Assembly: GCF_016706325.1 (NCBI RefSeq)
Contig: NZ_JADJJX010000002.1
Coordinates: 430,936 to 494,935, forward strand
Direction: 5' to 3'
DNA length: 64,000 nucleotides
Origin: Methanothrix sp.
Lineage (GTDB): Archaea > Halobacteriota > Methanosarcinia > Methanotrichales > Methanotrichaceae
How positions within the stretch are numbered: the stretch's first letter is position 1; every line of letters begins with the position of its first letter. The notes beneath the pieces are model-generated. The model was given only the letters and a program-made list of their open reading frames with translations. It had not been told where the DNA came from and searched no databases. Below, one piece after another: positions 1-8,460 of the stretch. Made by a program: the position numbers and the translations under genes.

Positions 1-77
1 GCAGCAGCGCCTGGCTGCAGCAGCATCTTCAATACCACCGGCAAAGCCAGCGCCCGTGGAGCAGAATCATTGGATCG

Positions 78-923
78 ATGCTCTGCACATTCGGCAAATT
101 CACTATGGCAGGAAAGATAACCCTACTCGGCCTGCTTCTCATTGTATTCGTGGCCGTATTTGCTCCATTTATAACCATCTACGAGCCATCGGCCATATCT
201 GGAGGCTCCCTGGAGCCGCCGGGGCCAGAGCATATCCTGGGAACGGATGAGCTGGGAATGGACATCTGGTCTCAGATATGTTACGGAGCCAGGATGAGCC
301 TGATCATCGGCCTGGCGGTGGCGCTGATATCCGGGGTTGGAGGAGGCGCTCTGGGGCTATTGGGCGGCTATTTGGGAGGGAACTGGGATAGAGTTCTCCT
401 CCGGGCGATTGATATCACCATGGCCCTGCCGAGCTTTCCCCTGTTGATCGTAATAGCAGCATTTCTCAATCCCAGCATCCTCAATGTGATACTGGCGCTC
501 GTCTTTCTGAGCTGGGCTAAGCCGGCCAGGATAGTGCGTTCCTCTGCTCTGGCCATGAAAAAGCAGCATTACATCATCTCCGCCAGGCTCAATGGAGCCA
601 GCCCCTCCTATATCATCAGGAGGCACATCATGCCCGAGGTGCTGCCGGTCCTGTTTGTCAGCATCCTCAATATAGCATCTTATGCCATTGTGGCCGAGTC
701 GGGCCTGGCATTCCTGGGGCTGGGAGATCCCACTTCCAAGAGCTGGGGCATGATGCTCCACTATTCAACCAGCTTCCGCTCGATCTACTTCACCCCCTAC
801 TGGCAGTGGTGGCTTATACCACCATTAGTGGCACTGATATTTCTCCTCCTCTGCCTGGCCTTCATCGGCAGGGATATGGAGAGGGTCATCGATCCAAAGC
901 TGAGGATGGGAGGCCGATCATGA
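78..923 (+). CDS. Peptide/nickel-type ABC transporter permease (DppC/OppC family)
   Basis: Inner-membrane permease of a binding-protein-dependent importer for peptides or nickel complexes. The N-terminal hydrophobic segment is followed by the family hallmark 'HILGTDELGMDIWSQ' and, in the middle, by the ATPase-contact loop 'ARLNGASPSYIIRRHIMPE' (EAA motif). The C-terminal 'ESGLAFLGLGDP' is also typical of DppC/OppC. About five or six membrane spans are visible, and the length (281 aa) is normal. The start is uncertain: the frame is open to the left edge, and ATG at 105 (MAGKITLLG) is an alternative, so the true gene may begin earlier. Its stop overlaps the next start (ATGA at 920-923), showing translational coupling with the ATPase. 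The DppB-type partner and the binding protein would lie left of the window. Substrate cannot be told from sequence. Confidence 0.88.
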   Translation: MLCTFGKFTMAGKITLLGLLLIVFVAVFAPFITIYEPSAISGGSLEPPGPEHILGTDELGMDIWSQICYGARMSLIIGLAVALISGVGGGALGLLGGYLGGNWDRVLLRAIDITMALPSFPLLIVIAAFLNPSILNVILALVFLSWAKPARIVRSSALAMKKQHYIISARLNGASPSYIIRRHIMPEVLPVLFVSILNIASYAIVAESGLAFLGLGDPTSKSWGMMLHYSTSFRSIYFTPYWQWWLIPPLVALIFLLLCLAFIGRDMERVIDPKLRMGGRS

Positions 924-2656
924 TGCCGCTGCTCCAGATCAATGATCTGTCCGTTGATTACCTATCAGAAGGAACAGCGGGCAGATCCTTCCGAGCAGTG
1001 GATGGAATCAGCTTTGCTTTGGAGAGAGGGGAGATGCTTGCCGTGGTGGGGGAGTCTGGAAGCGGCAAGACCACCCTTGCTCTGGGAATCATGAGGCTTC
1101 TTCCTGAGAATGCCAAGGTTACGGGGTCGATAATCCTCAAGGGCAGGGATTTCAATTCTATGTCGGAGGAGGAAAAAGACCAGATCCGCTGGAAGGAGAT
1201 TGCTGTTGTATTTCAAAACAGCCTTGAGGTCCTAAATCCGGTGATGAGGATGGAGGATCAGATATGTGAGCCCATGATAAAGCATCTGCATATCGAAAAG
1301 GACGAGGCAAAAAAGAGAGGCTCAGAGCTCTTCCGCCTGGTTGACCTGGATCCGGTCTGGCTGAAGGCCTATCCCCACCAGCTCTCCGGCGGGATGAGAC
1401 AGAGGGCGCTGATTGCCATGGCTCTATCATGTCAACCCGAAATTCTGATCCTCGATGAGGTGACATCGGCTCTGGATGCCTTCACCAAAGCAAAGATAGC
1501 CGATCTGCTCAGGAGGCTGCAGAGGGATTTTGGATACAGCATGATACTGATCTCCCATGATATCAGCTTTCTCTCTTCCCTCACCAACAGGATGATGGTG
1601 ATGTATGCCGGCCGGGCTATGGAGCGGGGAGATACAGATAAGATGATAGACCATCCCCTGCATCCTTATACCAGGGGGCTCATCAACTCCACACCTGGCA
1701 TCTTCCTCTACCGAGACCTATGGGGGATACCGGGAGAGGCTCCATCAGGAGCAGTGCCGGGCTGCCCGTTCTACTCCCGTTGCACCCAGAGAGTCGATCT
1801 ATGCATGAGCAGCTCACCGGCTCTGCAGCCTGTGAACAGCGAGCGGGAGGTGGCTTGCCATTTGGGTGGGGTTGTCACCCTTCTCTCCGCCTCGGGGATG
1901 AACTACTGCTACCGCCTGCCCGATGGAGGGGTGCTTGATGCCGTAAAGGACGTCTGCCTGGATATCAGTGAGGGTGAGGTCCTGGCCATCGTCGGCCAGA
2001 CGGGCTCGGGAAAGTCAACCCTCGCCCATATGCTGGCCGGGGTGATGGGCTCTGGGGTGGGGGAGATCTATTTCAAAGGAAACAGGATGAATGGAGAGGG
2101 ATATGGATCTCAATATGGCGGGATTCAGATAGTCTTCCAGGATCCGGTCAACGCCACCAGCTCCAGGTTCACCGTTCTGGATGCAGTGAAAGAGCCTCTG
2201 GATATCAACCATCTGCAAAGGCCAGAGGAGAGGGTCGAGCTGGCGAAGGCAGCTCTTGCTTCAGTTGGCCTTTCCAGCTCTGAGCAATTCCTGAACCAAT
2301 ACTGTGGGAGGCTGAGCGGGGGCCAGAGGCAGAGGGTGGCCCTGGCCCGGGCGCTTATAATGAAGCCCAAGCTCCTGATCGCCGATGAGATCACCTCCTC
2401 TCTGGACGTATCCACTGCCGCCAATGTCCTCCGGATGTTGAAAGGGCTGCAAAATTCCCAGGGGTTCGCCATGATCTATATAACCCATGACCTCATGGTC
2501 GCCCTCAAGGTGGCAGACAGAATCGCCATCATGGAGAGGGGTAGGATCATCGAGATCGGCAATTCTCATCAGGTGATTCTTCATCCCCAGGAGGAGGCGA
2601 CAAGAAAGCTGGTGGAGACGAAGATGAATCGAGAAGAGCTGATTCCTGGTGGCTGA
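920..2656 (+). CDS. Fused double-ATPase subunit of peptide/nickel ABC transporter (DppD-DppF type)
   Basis: Energises the importer whose permease is just upstream. A 578-aa protein carries two complete ABC cassettes in one chain. Cassette 1 has Walker A GESGSGKTT (residues about 44-52), signature 'LSGGMRQRA' and Walker B 'ILILDEVTSALD'. A Cys-containing oligopeptide-transporter linker 'PGCPFYSRCTQRVDLC' follows. Cassette 2 has Walker A GQTGSGKST, signature 'LSGGQRQRVALARA' and Walker B 'LLIADEITSSLD'. In many genomes these are two genes, so this is a DppD-DppF fusion. I chose ATG 920 because it overlaps the permease stop and the homologous region starts there; the open frame runs on upstream to 806 but only inside the permease gene. 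No further transporter gene follows; a repeat array begins 26 bp after the stop. Confidence 0.9.
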   Translation: MMPLLQINDLSVDYLSEGTAGRSFRAVDGISFALERGEMLAVVGESGSGKTTLALGIMRLLPENAKVTGSIILKGRDFNSMSEEEKDQIRWKEIAVVFQNSLEVLNPVMRMEDQICEPMIKHLHIEKDEAKKRGSELFRLVDLDPVWLKAYPHQLSGGMRQRALIAMALSCQPEILILDEVTSALDAFTKAKIADLLRRLQRDFGYSMILISHDISFLSSLTNRMMVMYAGRAMERGDTDKMIDHPLHPYTRGLINSTPGIFLYRDLWGIPGEAPSGAVPGCPFYSRCTQRVDLCMSSSPALQPVNSEREVACHLGGVVTLLSASGMNYCYRLPDGGVLDAVKDVCLDISEGEVLAIVGQTGSGKSTLAHMLAGVMGSGVGEIYFKGNRMNGEGYGSQYGGIQIVFQDPVNATSSRFTVLDAVKEPLDINHLQRPEERVELAKAALASVGLSSSEQFLNQYCGRLSGGQRQRVALARALIMKPKLLIADEITSSLDVSTAANVLRMLKGLQNSQGFAMIYITHDLMVALKVADRIAIMERGRIIEIGNSHQVILHPQEEATRKLVETKMNREELIPGG

Positions 2657-2682
2657 TAAATAAAACCCCATTAGGGAGCTTT

Positions 2683-2899
2683 GATGTTGATGGCCCCTCT
2701 GGTATTTATGAGCCCTCTGTGATGTTGATGGCCCCTCTGGTATTTATGAGCCCTCTGTGATGTTGATGGCCCCTCTGATGTTTATGAGCCCTCTGTGATG
2801 TTGATGGCCCCTCTGATGTTTATGAGCTCTCTGTGATGTTGATGGCCCCTATGTGATATTTATGGGCCTTGTGATGTTGATGGCTCCATGATGTTGGTG
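2683..2899 (+). repeat. 38-bp tandem repeat, about 5.5 copies
   Basis: Five full 38-bp units begin at 2683, 2721, 2759, 2797 and 2835, followed by a partial sixth from 2873. Each starts 'gatgttgatggcccct' and ends near 'tatgagccctctgt'. Units 1 and 2 are identical; units 3-5 drift progressively toward the downstream gene. The period is not a multiple of three and no good ORF spans the array. It fills the whole gap between the importer ATPase and the GTG start of the next ABC gene, so it occupies the place where that gene's promoter and leader must be. It is not CRISPR-like because there are no spacers. Confidence 0.93.
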
Positions 2900-2907
2900 A
2901 ATGAAAA

Positions 2908-3894
2908 GTGGCATGTGCAATTGATGTAAGACAGCTCTCGAAGCTCTATAATGGCGGGATCAAGGCCCTGGACGGGCTCGATCTAAGGGTAAAAGCAGCG
3001 AAGGTATTCGCCTTTCTGGGTCCAAATGGCTCAGGCAAGACCACCCTGATGAGGATACTGACCACTCAGATCAGGCCGACCTCAGGCTCGGCATATATCT
3101 TCGGCCTGGATACAGTCAAGAGCGGTCAGGAGATCAGAAAGATCATCGGCTATGTGCCTCAGGAGACCAGCGTCTGGCTGGATATCAGCGGATATGAGAA
3201 TCTGCTGATCTACTCCAAGATCTACGGCGTTCCATCCAAGATGAGAGAGAAGAGAATCCAGGATACACTGCAGAGCATGGGCATCGAGGAGGTGGCGGAC
3301 AGGATGGTCAAGAGCTACTCCGGGGGGATGGTGCGCAGGCTGGAGATCGCCTGTGCCCTGCTCGTCGGGCCCAGGATTCTGTTTCTGGATGAGCCGACGA
3401 TAGGCCTGGACCCATCGGCAAGAAAGGCGGTCTGGGAGAATCTGATATCATTCAAGCAGGAGTACGGCACCACAGTCTTCTTCAATACTCATTACATGGA
3501 TGAAGCAGACCTCTACTCCGATGAGATAGCGATAATAGACAAGGGCAGGATTGTGAAATCCGGAACGGCAAGTGAGCTGAAGCAGTCTTTGAGAAGCGAG
3601 ATCATTCAGGTTTATTCACATGACCGGATCGGGGGAAGGGTACTGAAGAGCATCAGGGATCTGGCATTTGTCCAGGGTGTCATCGATAATAACTCCCATC
3701 TGGAAATAATTGTGGGGGACTCAGAGACCAGGCTGCCTTTGATCCTGGATCTCTTGAGGGGGGAGGGGATCTCCCTTGAGAGGATATGCACTGCCAAGCC
3801 CACATTGGATGACGTCTTCCTGAATTATGCTGGCGCCATTCATTTCAAATGCAGGGAAGAGGAAGAACGGGGATCAAAACCGGTGCAGGCCTGA
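2908..3894 (+). CDS. ABC-2 type exporter ATP-binding protein (DrrA-like)
   Basis: Cytoplasmic ATPase of an ABC-2 exporter (drug, lipid or polysaccharide type). Walker A GPNGSGKTT lies at residues about 39-47, the signature is 'SYSGGMVRRLEIA', and Walker B is 'ILFLDEPTIGLDP' followed by the H-loop 'FFNTHYMDEAD'. The extended C-terminal domain (about 90 aa after the cassette) is typical of DrrA/CcmA-like ATPases. The start is GTG at 2908, immediately after the 38-bp repeat array; a nearby ATG at 2901 is in another frame and ends after seven codons. The permease gene follows 5 bp after the stop, so the two form an operon. The exported compound cannot be inferred. Confidence 0.9.
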   Translation: MACAIDVRQLSKLYNGGIKALDGLDLRVKAAKVFAFLGPNGSGKTTLMRILTTQIRPTSGSAYIFGLDTVKSGQEIRKIIGYVPQETSVWLDISGYENLLIYSKIYGVPSKMREKRIQDTLQSMGIEEVADRMVKSYSGGMVRRLEIACALLVGPRILFLDEPTIGLDPSARKAVWENLISFKQEYGTTVFFNTHYMDEADLYSDEIAIIDKGRIVKSGTASELKQSLRSEIIQVYSHDRIGGRVLKSIRDLAFVQGVIDNNSHLEIIVGDSETRLPLILDLLRGEGISLERICTAKPTLDDVFLNYAGAIHFKCREEEERGSKPVQA

Positions 3895-3899
3895 TCGAT

Positions 3900-4670
3900 A
3901 TGGCTCTGAGTGATTCAATCCGGGAGATGTTTGCCATGATCGAGCTGGAGATCAGAAGGCTCAGGCATGACCGCACTGAGATCTATACCCGGGCGGTGCA
4001 GCCCATACTCTGGCTTGGCGTCTTCGGGACGATCATGGGCCGGGTCAATGCCATACCCACAGGCGGTCTTCCCTATATCGACTACATCACCCCGGGGGTA
4101 TTGCTCCAGTCCACCATATTCGTCTCTGTATTCTACGGCCTGACCATCGTCTGGGAGAGGGAGACCGGGATTTTAAAGCGGCTTCTTGTGGCCCCGACCT
4201 CCATTTATGCTACTGTAATCGGCCGGTCGGTGGCCTCCGGGGTGCGAGCAGTGGTCCAGGCTCTGATAATATTTCCCGTGGCCATACTGCTGGGTGTCAA
4301 GTTCATCTCCAACCCCTTCTACATAGCAGCCGCTTTTATCATCCTATTTCTGGTCTCGGGAGGATTTGCCGCCATCTCCATCCTGGTGGCCTCCATCATG
4401 AAGACCAGGGAGAGGTTCATGGGGCTGGGCCAGGCATTGATCATGCCCCTTTTCTTTGCCAGCAACGCCCTTTACCCCGTGGATATGATGCCTTCTGCTC
4501 TGCAGATGTTCGCTGTGCTCAATCCCCTCACCTATGCAGTGGATGCAGTAAGGGGCCTGATGATCAGTGGGGAGTTGAGCAAGCTGTCCATCGATCTCCT
4601 GGCCATACTGATCTTTGATGTGGTGGTCTTCACCCTTGCATCGCTCAGCTTCAGGAAGATTATTGAGTGA
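3900..4670 (+). CDS. ABC-2 type exporter permease (DrrB-like)
   Basis: Membrane partner of the preceding ATPase. The N-terminal amphipathic stretch 'IREMFAMIELEIRRLRHDR' leads into about six hydrophobic segments. 'ITPGVLLQSTIF', 'RETGILKRLLVAPTS' and 'FASNALYPVDMMPSALQ' are characteristic ABC2_membrane signatures. The frame is open from 3849, but ATG at 3900 gives a normal 256-aa protein and a 5-bp gap from the ATPase stop, so I chose it. The stop at 4668-4670 lies close to the start region of the next gene, suggesting the reductase may be cotranscribed. Confidence 0.88.
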   Translation: MALSDSIREMFAMIELEIRRLRHDRTEIYTRAVQPILWLGVFGTIMGRVNAIPTGGLPYIDYITPGVLLQSTIFVSVFYGLTIVWERETGILKRLLVAPTSIYATVIGRSVASGVRAVVQALIIFPVAILLGVKFISNPFYIAAAFIILFLVSGGFAAISILVASIMKTRERFMGLGQALIMPLFFASNALYPVDMMPSALQMFAVLNPLTYAVDAVRGLMISGELSKLSIDLLAILIFDVVVFTLASLSFRKIIE

Positions 4671-4701
4671 GAAGGGGAGACTGGATGGGGAGAGGGTTCA
4701 A

Positions 4702-5685
4702 TTGACCGACGGCAAGACAGAAGCCAAGAACATCCTGATATGCGGCGCAGGGGCGATAGGATCTCTTATGGGTTATCTTCTCTCCGATCCGGCTCTTGAG
4801 GATGGGGCGGCGATCAAGAATGTGGCCCTGCTGGGAAGGATGGGGCATATGGAGAGGATCAGATCTGAGGGATTGGAGGTGGAGGCTCTCGAGGGCACAA
4901 AGCGGCTCTATTTCAAACATCTGTTCTCCAGGCTGGAGGAGCTTGAAGCCTCCGATTTCTGTCCACAGATGCTGCTGATCTCCGTCAAGAGCTATTCTCT
5001 GAAGGGCCTCTGCGAGGAGATCGCTCGATCCGGCCTGTTGGAGGAGAGGCTGAAGGCCTCTCGCTTCCTTTTGCTGATGAATGGCATGGGAAATGGAGAG
5101 CTATTCCGAACCCTCCTCCCGCAGGCCTCAGGAAGGATCTTTGAGGGGATCACCTCAAACGGGGTCAAGCTCGCCCGGGAGGGCAGGATCGAGCTGAAGG
5201 GCAGGGGGCCAACACTGATCGAGCAGGGTCTCTTGGGGGAATGGGAGCAGTTCATGAGAGCCCGGTTTGAAGCACGGGGATTTCAGATCGATTTCGTCCC
5301 GGATTTCAAGAGGCAGCAATGGAATAAGCTCTTTATCAACTCGGTGATAAATCCAATAGCCGCCCTGGCCCGGCAGCAGAACAGGGTCATCCTCTCCCCT
5401 GTTCTGCAGAGCACTGTGGAAAGGGTGGTCAGGGAAGGGGTGGCGGTGGCCGGCGCTGAGGGGCTGGAATTTGATCCCGAGGCGGTCTTTGATCTGGTCT
5501 TTTCTGTGGCCGAGAGGACGGCAGAGAACAGTTGCAGCATGCTGCAGGATCTCCTGAATGAGAAGAGCACTGAGATCGATTCTATAAACGGCTATATCGT
5601 CCGCCTGGCCAAAGAGCATTCCCTTGCCGTTCCCGTGAACGAGGCATTATACAGCCTGATAAAGGCGGCTGTTAGAGGACCATAA
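4702..5685 (+). CDS. panE: Ketopantoate reductase-like protein (PanE/ApbA family)
   Basis: Family enzymes reduce 2-dehydropantoate to pantoate with NADPH for coenzyme A synthesis. The N-terminal Rossmann motif 'GAGAIGSLMGYLL' follows directly after the proposed start. The C-terminal half has the substrate-domain motifs 'WNKLFINSVINPIAAL' and 'STEIDSINGYIVRLA' (the conserved E-I-D...N-G element). Length is about 327 aa. No ATG is suitably placed: the open frame starts at 4615 inside the permease gene. TTG at 4702 has the Shine-Dalgarno-like 'ggggagaggg' just upstream; TTG at 4663, overlapping the upstream stop, is the alternative. Paralogues in this family act on other 2-oxoacids, so the exact substrate is less certain than the fold. 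Confidence 0.78.
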   Translation: MTDGKTEAKNILICGAGAIGSLMGYLLSDPALEDGAAIKNVALLGRMGHMERIRSEGLEVEALEGTKRLYFKHLFSRLEELEASDFCPQMLLISVKSYSLKGLCEEIARSGLLEERLKASRFLLLMNGMGNGELFRTLLPQASGRIFEGITSNGVKLAREGRIELKGRGPTLIEQGLLGEWEQFMRARFEARGFQIDFVPDFKRQQWNKLFINSVINPIAALARQQNRVILSPVLQSTVERVVREGVAVAGAEGLEFDPEAVFDLVFSVAERTAENSCSMLQDLLNEKSTEIDSINGYIVRLAKEHSLAVPVNEALYSLIKAAVRGP

Positions 5686-5738
5686 GAATCGAATTTCAGT
5701 TGGGAGATCTATAACAAACCCCTGGCAAGAGAGGAATT

Positions 5739-6644
5739 GTGGACTGGTTCTCTTTCTCTATTGCTGGAGCCGCCTGCCTGGCGGTCACAGGGGTCATCGA
5801 TAAGTTCTACCTGGGCAGATATGTCCGCAACAGCCTGGCTTATCTCTTCGTCCTGGTGGTGATCCAGCAGATCTTCCTCCTGCCCGTCTTGGCCTATGCC
5901 GGCCTCGTGTTCATCTATCCGCATAGCCTTTATGCTCTGTCGACCGGATTGCTGCAGGTGATCCTCTGGGCAGCATATCTGTCTGCCCTCAAGGTCGAGG
6001 AGGCGAGCAGGATCGCCGGCCAGGTCTATGTCTTTCCGGTGTTCGTCTTCCTGGGGGAGTTCTTCATATTGGGCGAGACCTTGCGCCCCTCGGACTATGC
6101 AGGCGGTGCCCTGCTGCTCTTGGCCGGCCTTCTCATCTCCTACCGCCCGGCCTCAAACCCTGGGAGCAGAGGCGAGAGGGGCAGGATCTCTCCCGCTCTG
6201 AAGTATATGGTGGTCTTCTGGATCTTCGCTGCCGCCTACTCCCTGGCCTCCAAGCATCTGCTCGACTATGTCATTGAGTGGCATCTGATCGTCTGGTCGT
6301 CGCTTGGCAGCCTGATTGCAGTCTGCGCCCTCCTGGTCAATCGAGAGCTCCGGCGGGAGGCGAGGAGCTACTTTCGTTCCAGCCCAGCGCGCCTCTCAAT
6401 CCTCTTCTTGAATGAGCTCTTTGATTTCCTGGGCAGAGGGGCCTTCATCTTCGCTTATGCCCTGGGCTCTGTGGCCCTGGTATCCAGCGTCTCTGCCCTG
6501 CAGCCCTTCATCACCCTGGTCTATGTCCTGATCCTGGGTGTCCTGGTCCCTGGAGCACTGGTGGAGGAGATGGACCGCCGGGCAGCTGGGATGAAGATTG
6601 CAGCGGCGGGGCTGATCATTGCCGGGGTGTACCTGGTCTCCTGA
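5739..6644 (+). CDS. EamA/DMT-family membrane transporter
   Basis: Integral membrane protein of 301 aa with about ten hydrophobic segments in two similar halves, as in drug/metabolite transporters. Between halves is the charged linker 'RPASNPGSRGERGR'. 'LSALKVEEASRIAGQVYVF' and 'ALGSVALVSSVSALQPFIT' are the matching helices ending each half, typical of EamA proteins. The start is GTG at 5739, preceded by 'caagagaggaat'. Unlike the preceding genes it is separated by 53 bp and may have its own promoter. Substrate is unknown. The next gene is convergent. Confidence 0.72.
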   Translation: MDWFSFSIAGAACLAVTGVIDKFYLGRYVRNSLAYLFVLVVIQQIFLLPVLAYAGLVFIYPHSLYALSTGLLQVILWAAYLSALKVEEASRIAGQVYVFPVFVFLGEFFILGETLRPSDYAGGALLLLAGLLISYRPASNPGSRGERGRISPALKYMVVFWIFAAAYSLASKHLLDYVIEWHLIVWSSLGSLIAVCALLVNRELRREARSYFRSSPARLSILFLNELFDFLGRGAFIFAYALGSVALVSSVSALQPFITLVYVLILGVLVPGALVEEMDRRAAGMKIAAAGLIIAGVYLVS

Positions 6645-6710
6645 GGGTGTCTATCAGCTCAGGTCAAGCGGAAAGCCAGTGAAAGAGCTGGAGGGCGGAG
6701 GAGCACGGGA

Positions 6711-7253
6711 CTATATCCGTAATGATTCTTTAAGCTGCCTTTTTATCTGGGAGAATTCCTCCTCGCTGATGCAGAATGATTCGATCTTCGAGCCGCTCCA
6801 CCAGTCGAACCTGGCCTCATTGAGAATGCTGAGCAGCAGGGCATGGGTCTCAAGCCAGTCATAATCTATGCCTTGCTCTCTCAGTGCCCTGGTGAACTGG
6901 GGGCAGATATAAGCTATGCATTTTGGTGTCTTATGAGTCTGGAGGATGCAGCCTTTGTCGCTGGAGTAGGGGCAGGATCTCTTTGTTATGTCGCCCCTTC
7001 CGTAAATCCTCTCTCTCTCTGCATCCAGCTTGCTGCAGCCAGTGGCGCTCTTGGGATATAAGACGACATTCTCATTGCAGCAGCCATTGCAGGTGATGCC
7101 ATAGTTTTCCTTGCAGTAGCCTGTACCCTCGAAAAAATCATGAAGCAACGACTCCAGCTCCAGATATCTGGCCAGGGGCTCTCTTAAATCGGGCAGGGGG
7201 CTCTCTGGCAGAAGAGCCCTCTCTCCGACCATTGGAATTGACTCTGAATGCAA
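6711..7253 (-). CDS. YkgJ-like cysteine-cluster protein
   Basis: Soluble 180-aa protein with clustered cysteines suited to binding a zinc ion or Fe-S cluster: 'CNGCCNENVV' near residue 54, then single cysteines and 'CPYSSDKGCILQTHKTPKC' with a final 'ICP'. This arrangement resembles the YkgJ/CxxCxxCC family, whose function is not established. No signal peptide or membrane segment is visible. It converges on the EamA gene and is the last minus-strand gene of the 6.7-12.2 kb block. The assignment rests on the cysteine spacing only. Confidence 0.6.
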   Translation of the reverse strand: MHSESIPMVGERALLPESPLPDLREPLARYLELESLLHDFFEGTGYCKENYGITCNGCCNENVVLYPKSATGCSKLDAERERIYGRGDITKRSCPYSSDKGCILQTHKTPKCIAYICPQFTRALREQGIDYDWLETHALLLSILNEARFDWWSGSKIESFCISEEEFSQIKRQLKESLRI

Positions 7254-7300
7254 TTATCCCACCAGCTTCTTCTGCCCTTATTAAACCTGATACTTAATAA

Positions 7301-7489
7301 CTATTCCTGATATACTGTCGGCAGAAACTTCCGGCCAAGATAGAAATGGCCCATCCCCCGGCCGGGGAGGGGCACGGGCCTCGGGTCGATATCAAACTCC
7401 GCTGCCCTGATGCCGGCCACCGGCAGAGAGTGAGCGCCTTCGCCCATATGGAGGGCAATGCACCCAGTATCACTATGAGGGATCTGCAA
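7301..7489 (-). pseudogene. In-frame coding remnant downstream of the 35-aa membrane peptide
   Basis: A 62-codon open stretch starting at a TTG and ending at TAG has codon use like real genes here (GC-rich third positions) and protein-like sequence such as 'LPVAGIRAAEFDIDPRPVP'. It is in the same frame as the small membrane peptide upstream (7538-7645), separated from it only by a TAG, 15 sense codons and a TGA. It may therefore be the tail of one longer broken gene, or a separate small gene with a TTG start. I do not recognise it. Confidence 0.3.
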
Positions 7490-7537
7490 TCATCCAATTG
7501 GCTCCAAGATATAGGCTGCCTTAGCAGGCTGCCAGCC

Positions 7538-7645
7538 CTACCTCACGCCAGCGCGGGTGTCAGACCATTTATTCAGACCCCAGGGCAATAAAACCACCAT
7601 TGCTCCAAAGAGGATTATTGCAAATATTTGGGACATCACATCCAT
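7538..7645 (-). CDS. Small single-span membrane protein (35 aa)
   Basis: A short ORF with a strong Shine-Dalgarno 'aggaggtgat' (7651-7660 on the minus strand), matching the anti-SD at the 3' end of this genome's own 16S gene (cacctcct). Spacing to the ATG at 7645 is normal. The peptide has one hydrophobic span, 'IFAIILFGAMVVLLPWG', followed by a polar, basic tail ending 'KWSDTRAGVR', so it is probably N-out or a small subunit of a membrane complex. I do not recognise a family. It sits alone between the YkgJ-like gene and a secreted protein. The in-frame open stretch beyond its TAG and a TGA raises the alternative that it is the 5' part of a decayed gene. Confidence 0.55.
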   Translation of the reverse strand: MDVMSQIFAIILFGAMVVLLPWGLNKWSDTRAGVR

Positions 7646-7949
7646 GCATCATCACCTCCTCTCTATTCCTTGACGGGTCCCATTGACAATTCAAAGCTAT
7701 AAATGCTGCGGTCAAATAGTAAAAAGATCTGCTGGATATTGCCTTAAAAGAAAAAGAAATGCCTTAAAACTGAAAAGTTTGGCATATTTTGGGCTGGTAA
7801 ATCAACCAAAAAAGGAAAATAGGTGAATTGGCAGAAAAGGTAAATAACCGGGAAAAAATGGACTGCCCTCTCCTTCCTCTCTTCCGATCCGCCCCTGCCT
7901 GGAGGCTCAGGCAGCCTGAAGGGATCACTCCCTCTGGGCCAGAGCAGGC
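7646..7949. other. AT-rich intergenic region
   Basis: About 300 bases between the 35-aa membrane peptide and the Tyr-rich secreted protein. It is A-rich on the plus strand (for example around 7745-7850). I see no convincing gene here apart from the Shine-Dalgarno of the small peptide at its left end. It must hold the promoter for that peptide and the 3' untranslated end of the upstream minus-strand gene. Confidence 0.5.
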
Positions 7950-8384
7950 TCAATATAATCTGCGCACCACATATTCGCCGTATAAGTAGCCAGGGGGATA
8001 GTAGTAGAGGCCAGGGTAAAGGCTGCCAAAGGAGTATGGATACCAGTGGCTGTATGGAGGATACCACCTGCTTGCATACGGGGGCTTTCCTCCCGTCCAG
8101 TAGCCTGTGCCGTTCTCCGACTTCCAGGTATAGCGCAGATCCGGCAACAGATAGCCATTGACTGCAATGCTCCCTTTCGGGCCGCCGCCCCAGTACCACA
8201 GATCGCTATAAGTGCTCTGGGCGGGGGCTGTGATCCTATGGCCAAGGCTGTCCAGCCATAATCTGCCGTACTCGCCGCCCACATATGGGGCGTAAGCTAT
8301 GCTCTGTGCATAGCAGCTCTCTGCCAGTGAAAGTACCGCCAGCAAGAAAATCAGCGATACTATTATTGCTGTTATTGTCTTCAT
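7950..8384 (-). CDS. Secreted Tyr/Pro/Gly-rich protein of unknown function
   Basis: 144-aa protein with a clear Sec signal peptide: a Lys start, the hydrophobic core 'IIVSLIFLLAVLSLA', and a likely cleavage after 'CYAQ' near residue 27. The mature part is strongly enriched in Tyr, Trp, Pro and Gly, ending with 'YPYSFGSLYPGLYYYPPG' and 'YLYGEYVVRRLY'. Such aromatic composition suggests an extracytoplasmic structural or adhesive protein, but no family is recognised. The start ATG at 8384 lies just downstream of the AT-rich 'ttttttatcgatccgcg' region on the minus strand. Function unknown. Confidence 0.6.
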   Translation of the reverse strand: MKTITAIIVSLIFLLAVLSLAESCYAQSIAYAPYVGGEYGRLWLDSLGHRITAPAQSTYSDLWYWGGGPKGSIAVNGYLLPDLRYTWKSENGTGYWTGGKPPYASRWYPPYSHWYPYSFGSLYPGLYYYPPGYLYGEYVVRRLY

Positions 8385-8460
8385 CCCAACTCTCCGCTTA
8401 ATTATGGGTCGCGGATCGATAAAAAACTTTTGATTAAAAAAAGGTTCAGGTGTCAGGTGG

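Noticed and set aside
2683..2899. CRISPR array
   Set aside because: The 38-bp units are directly adjacent with no spacers; no cas genes are in the window.
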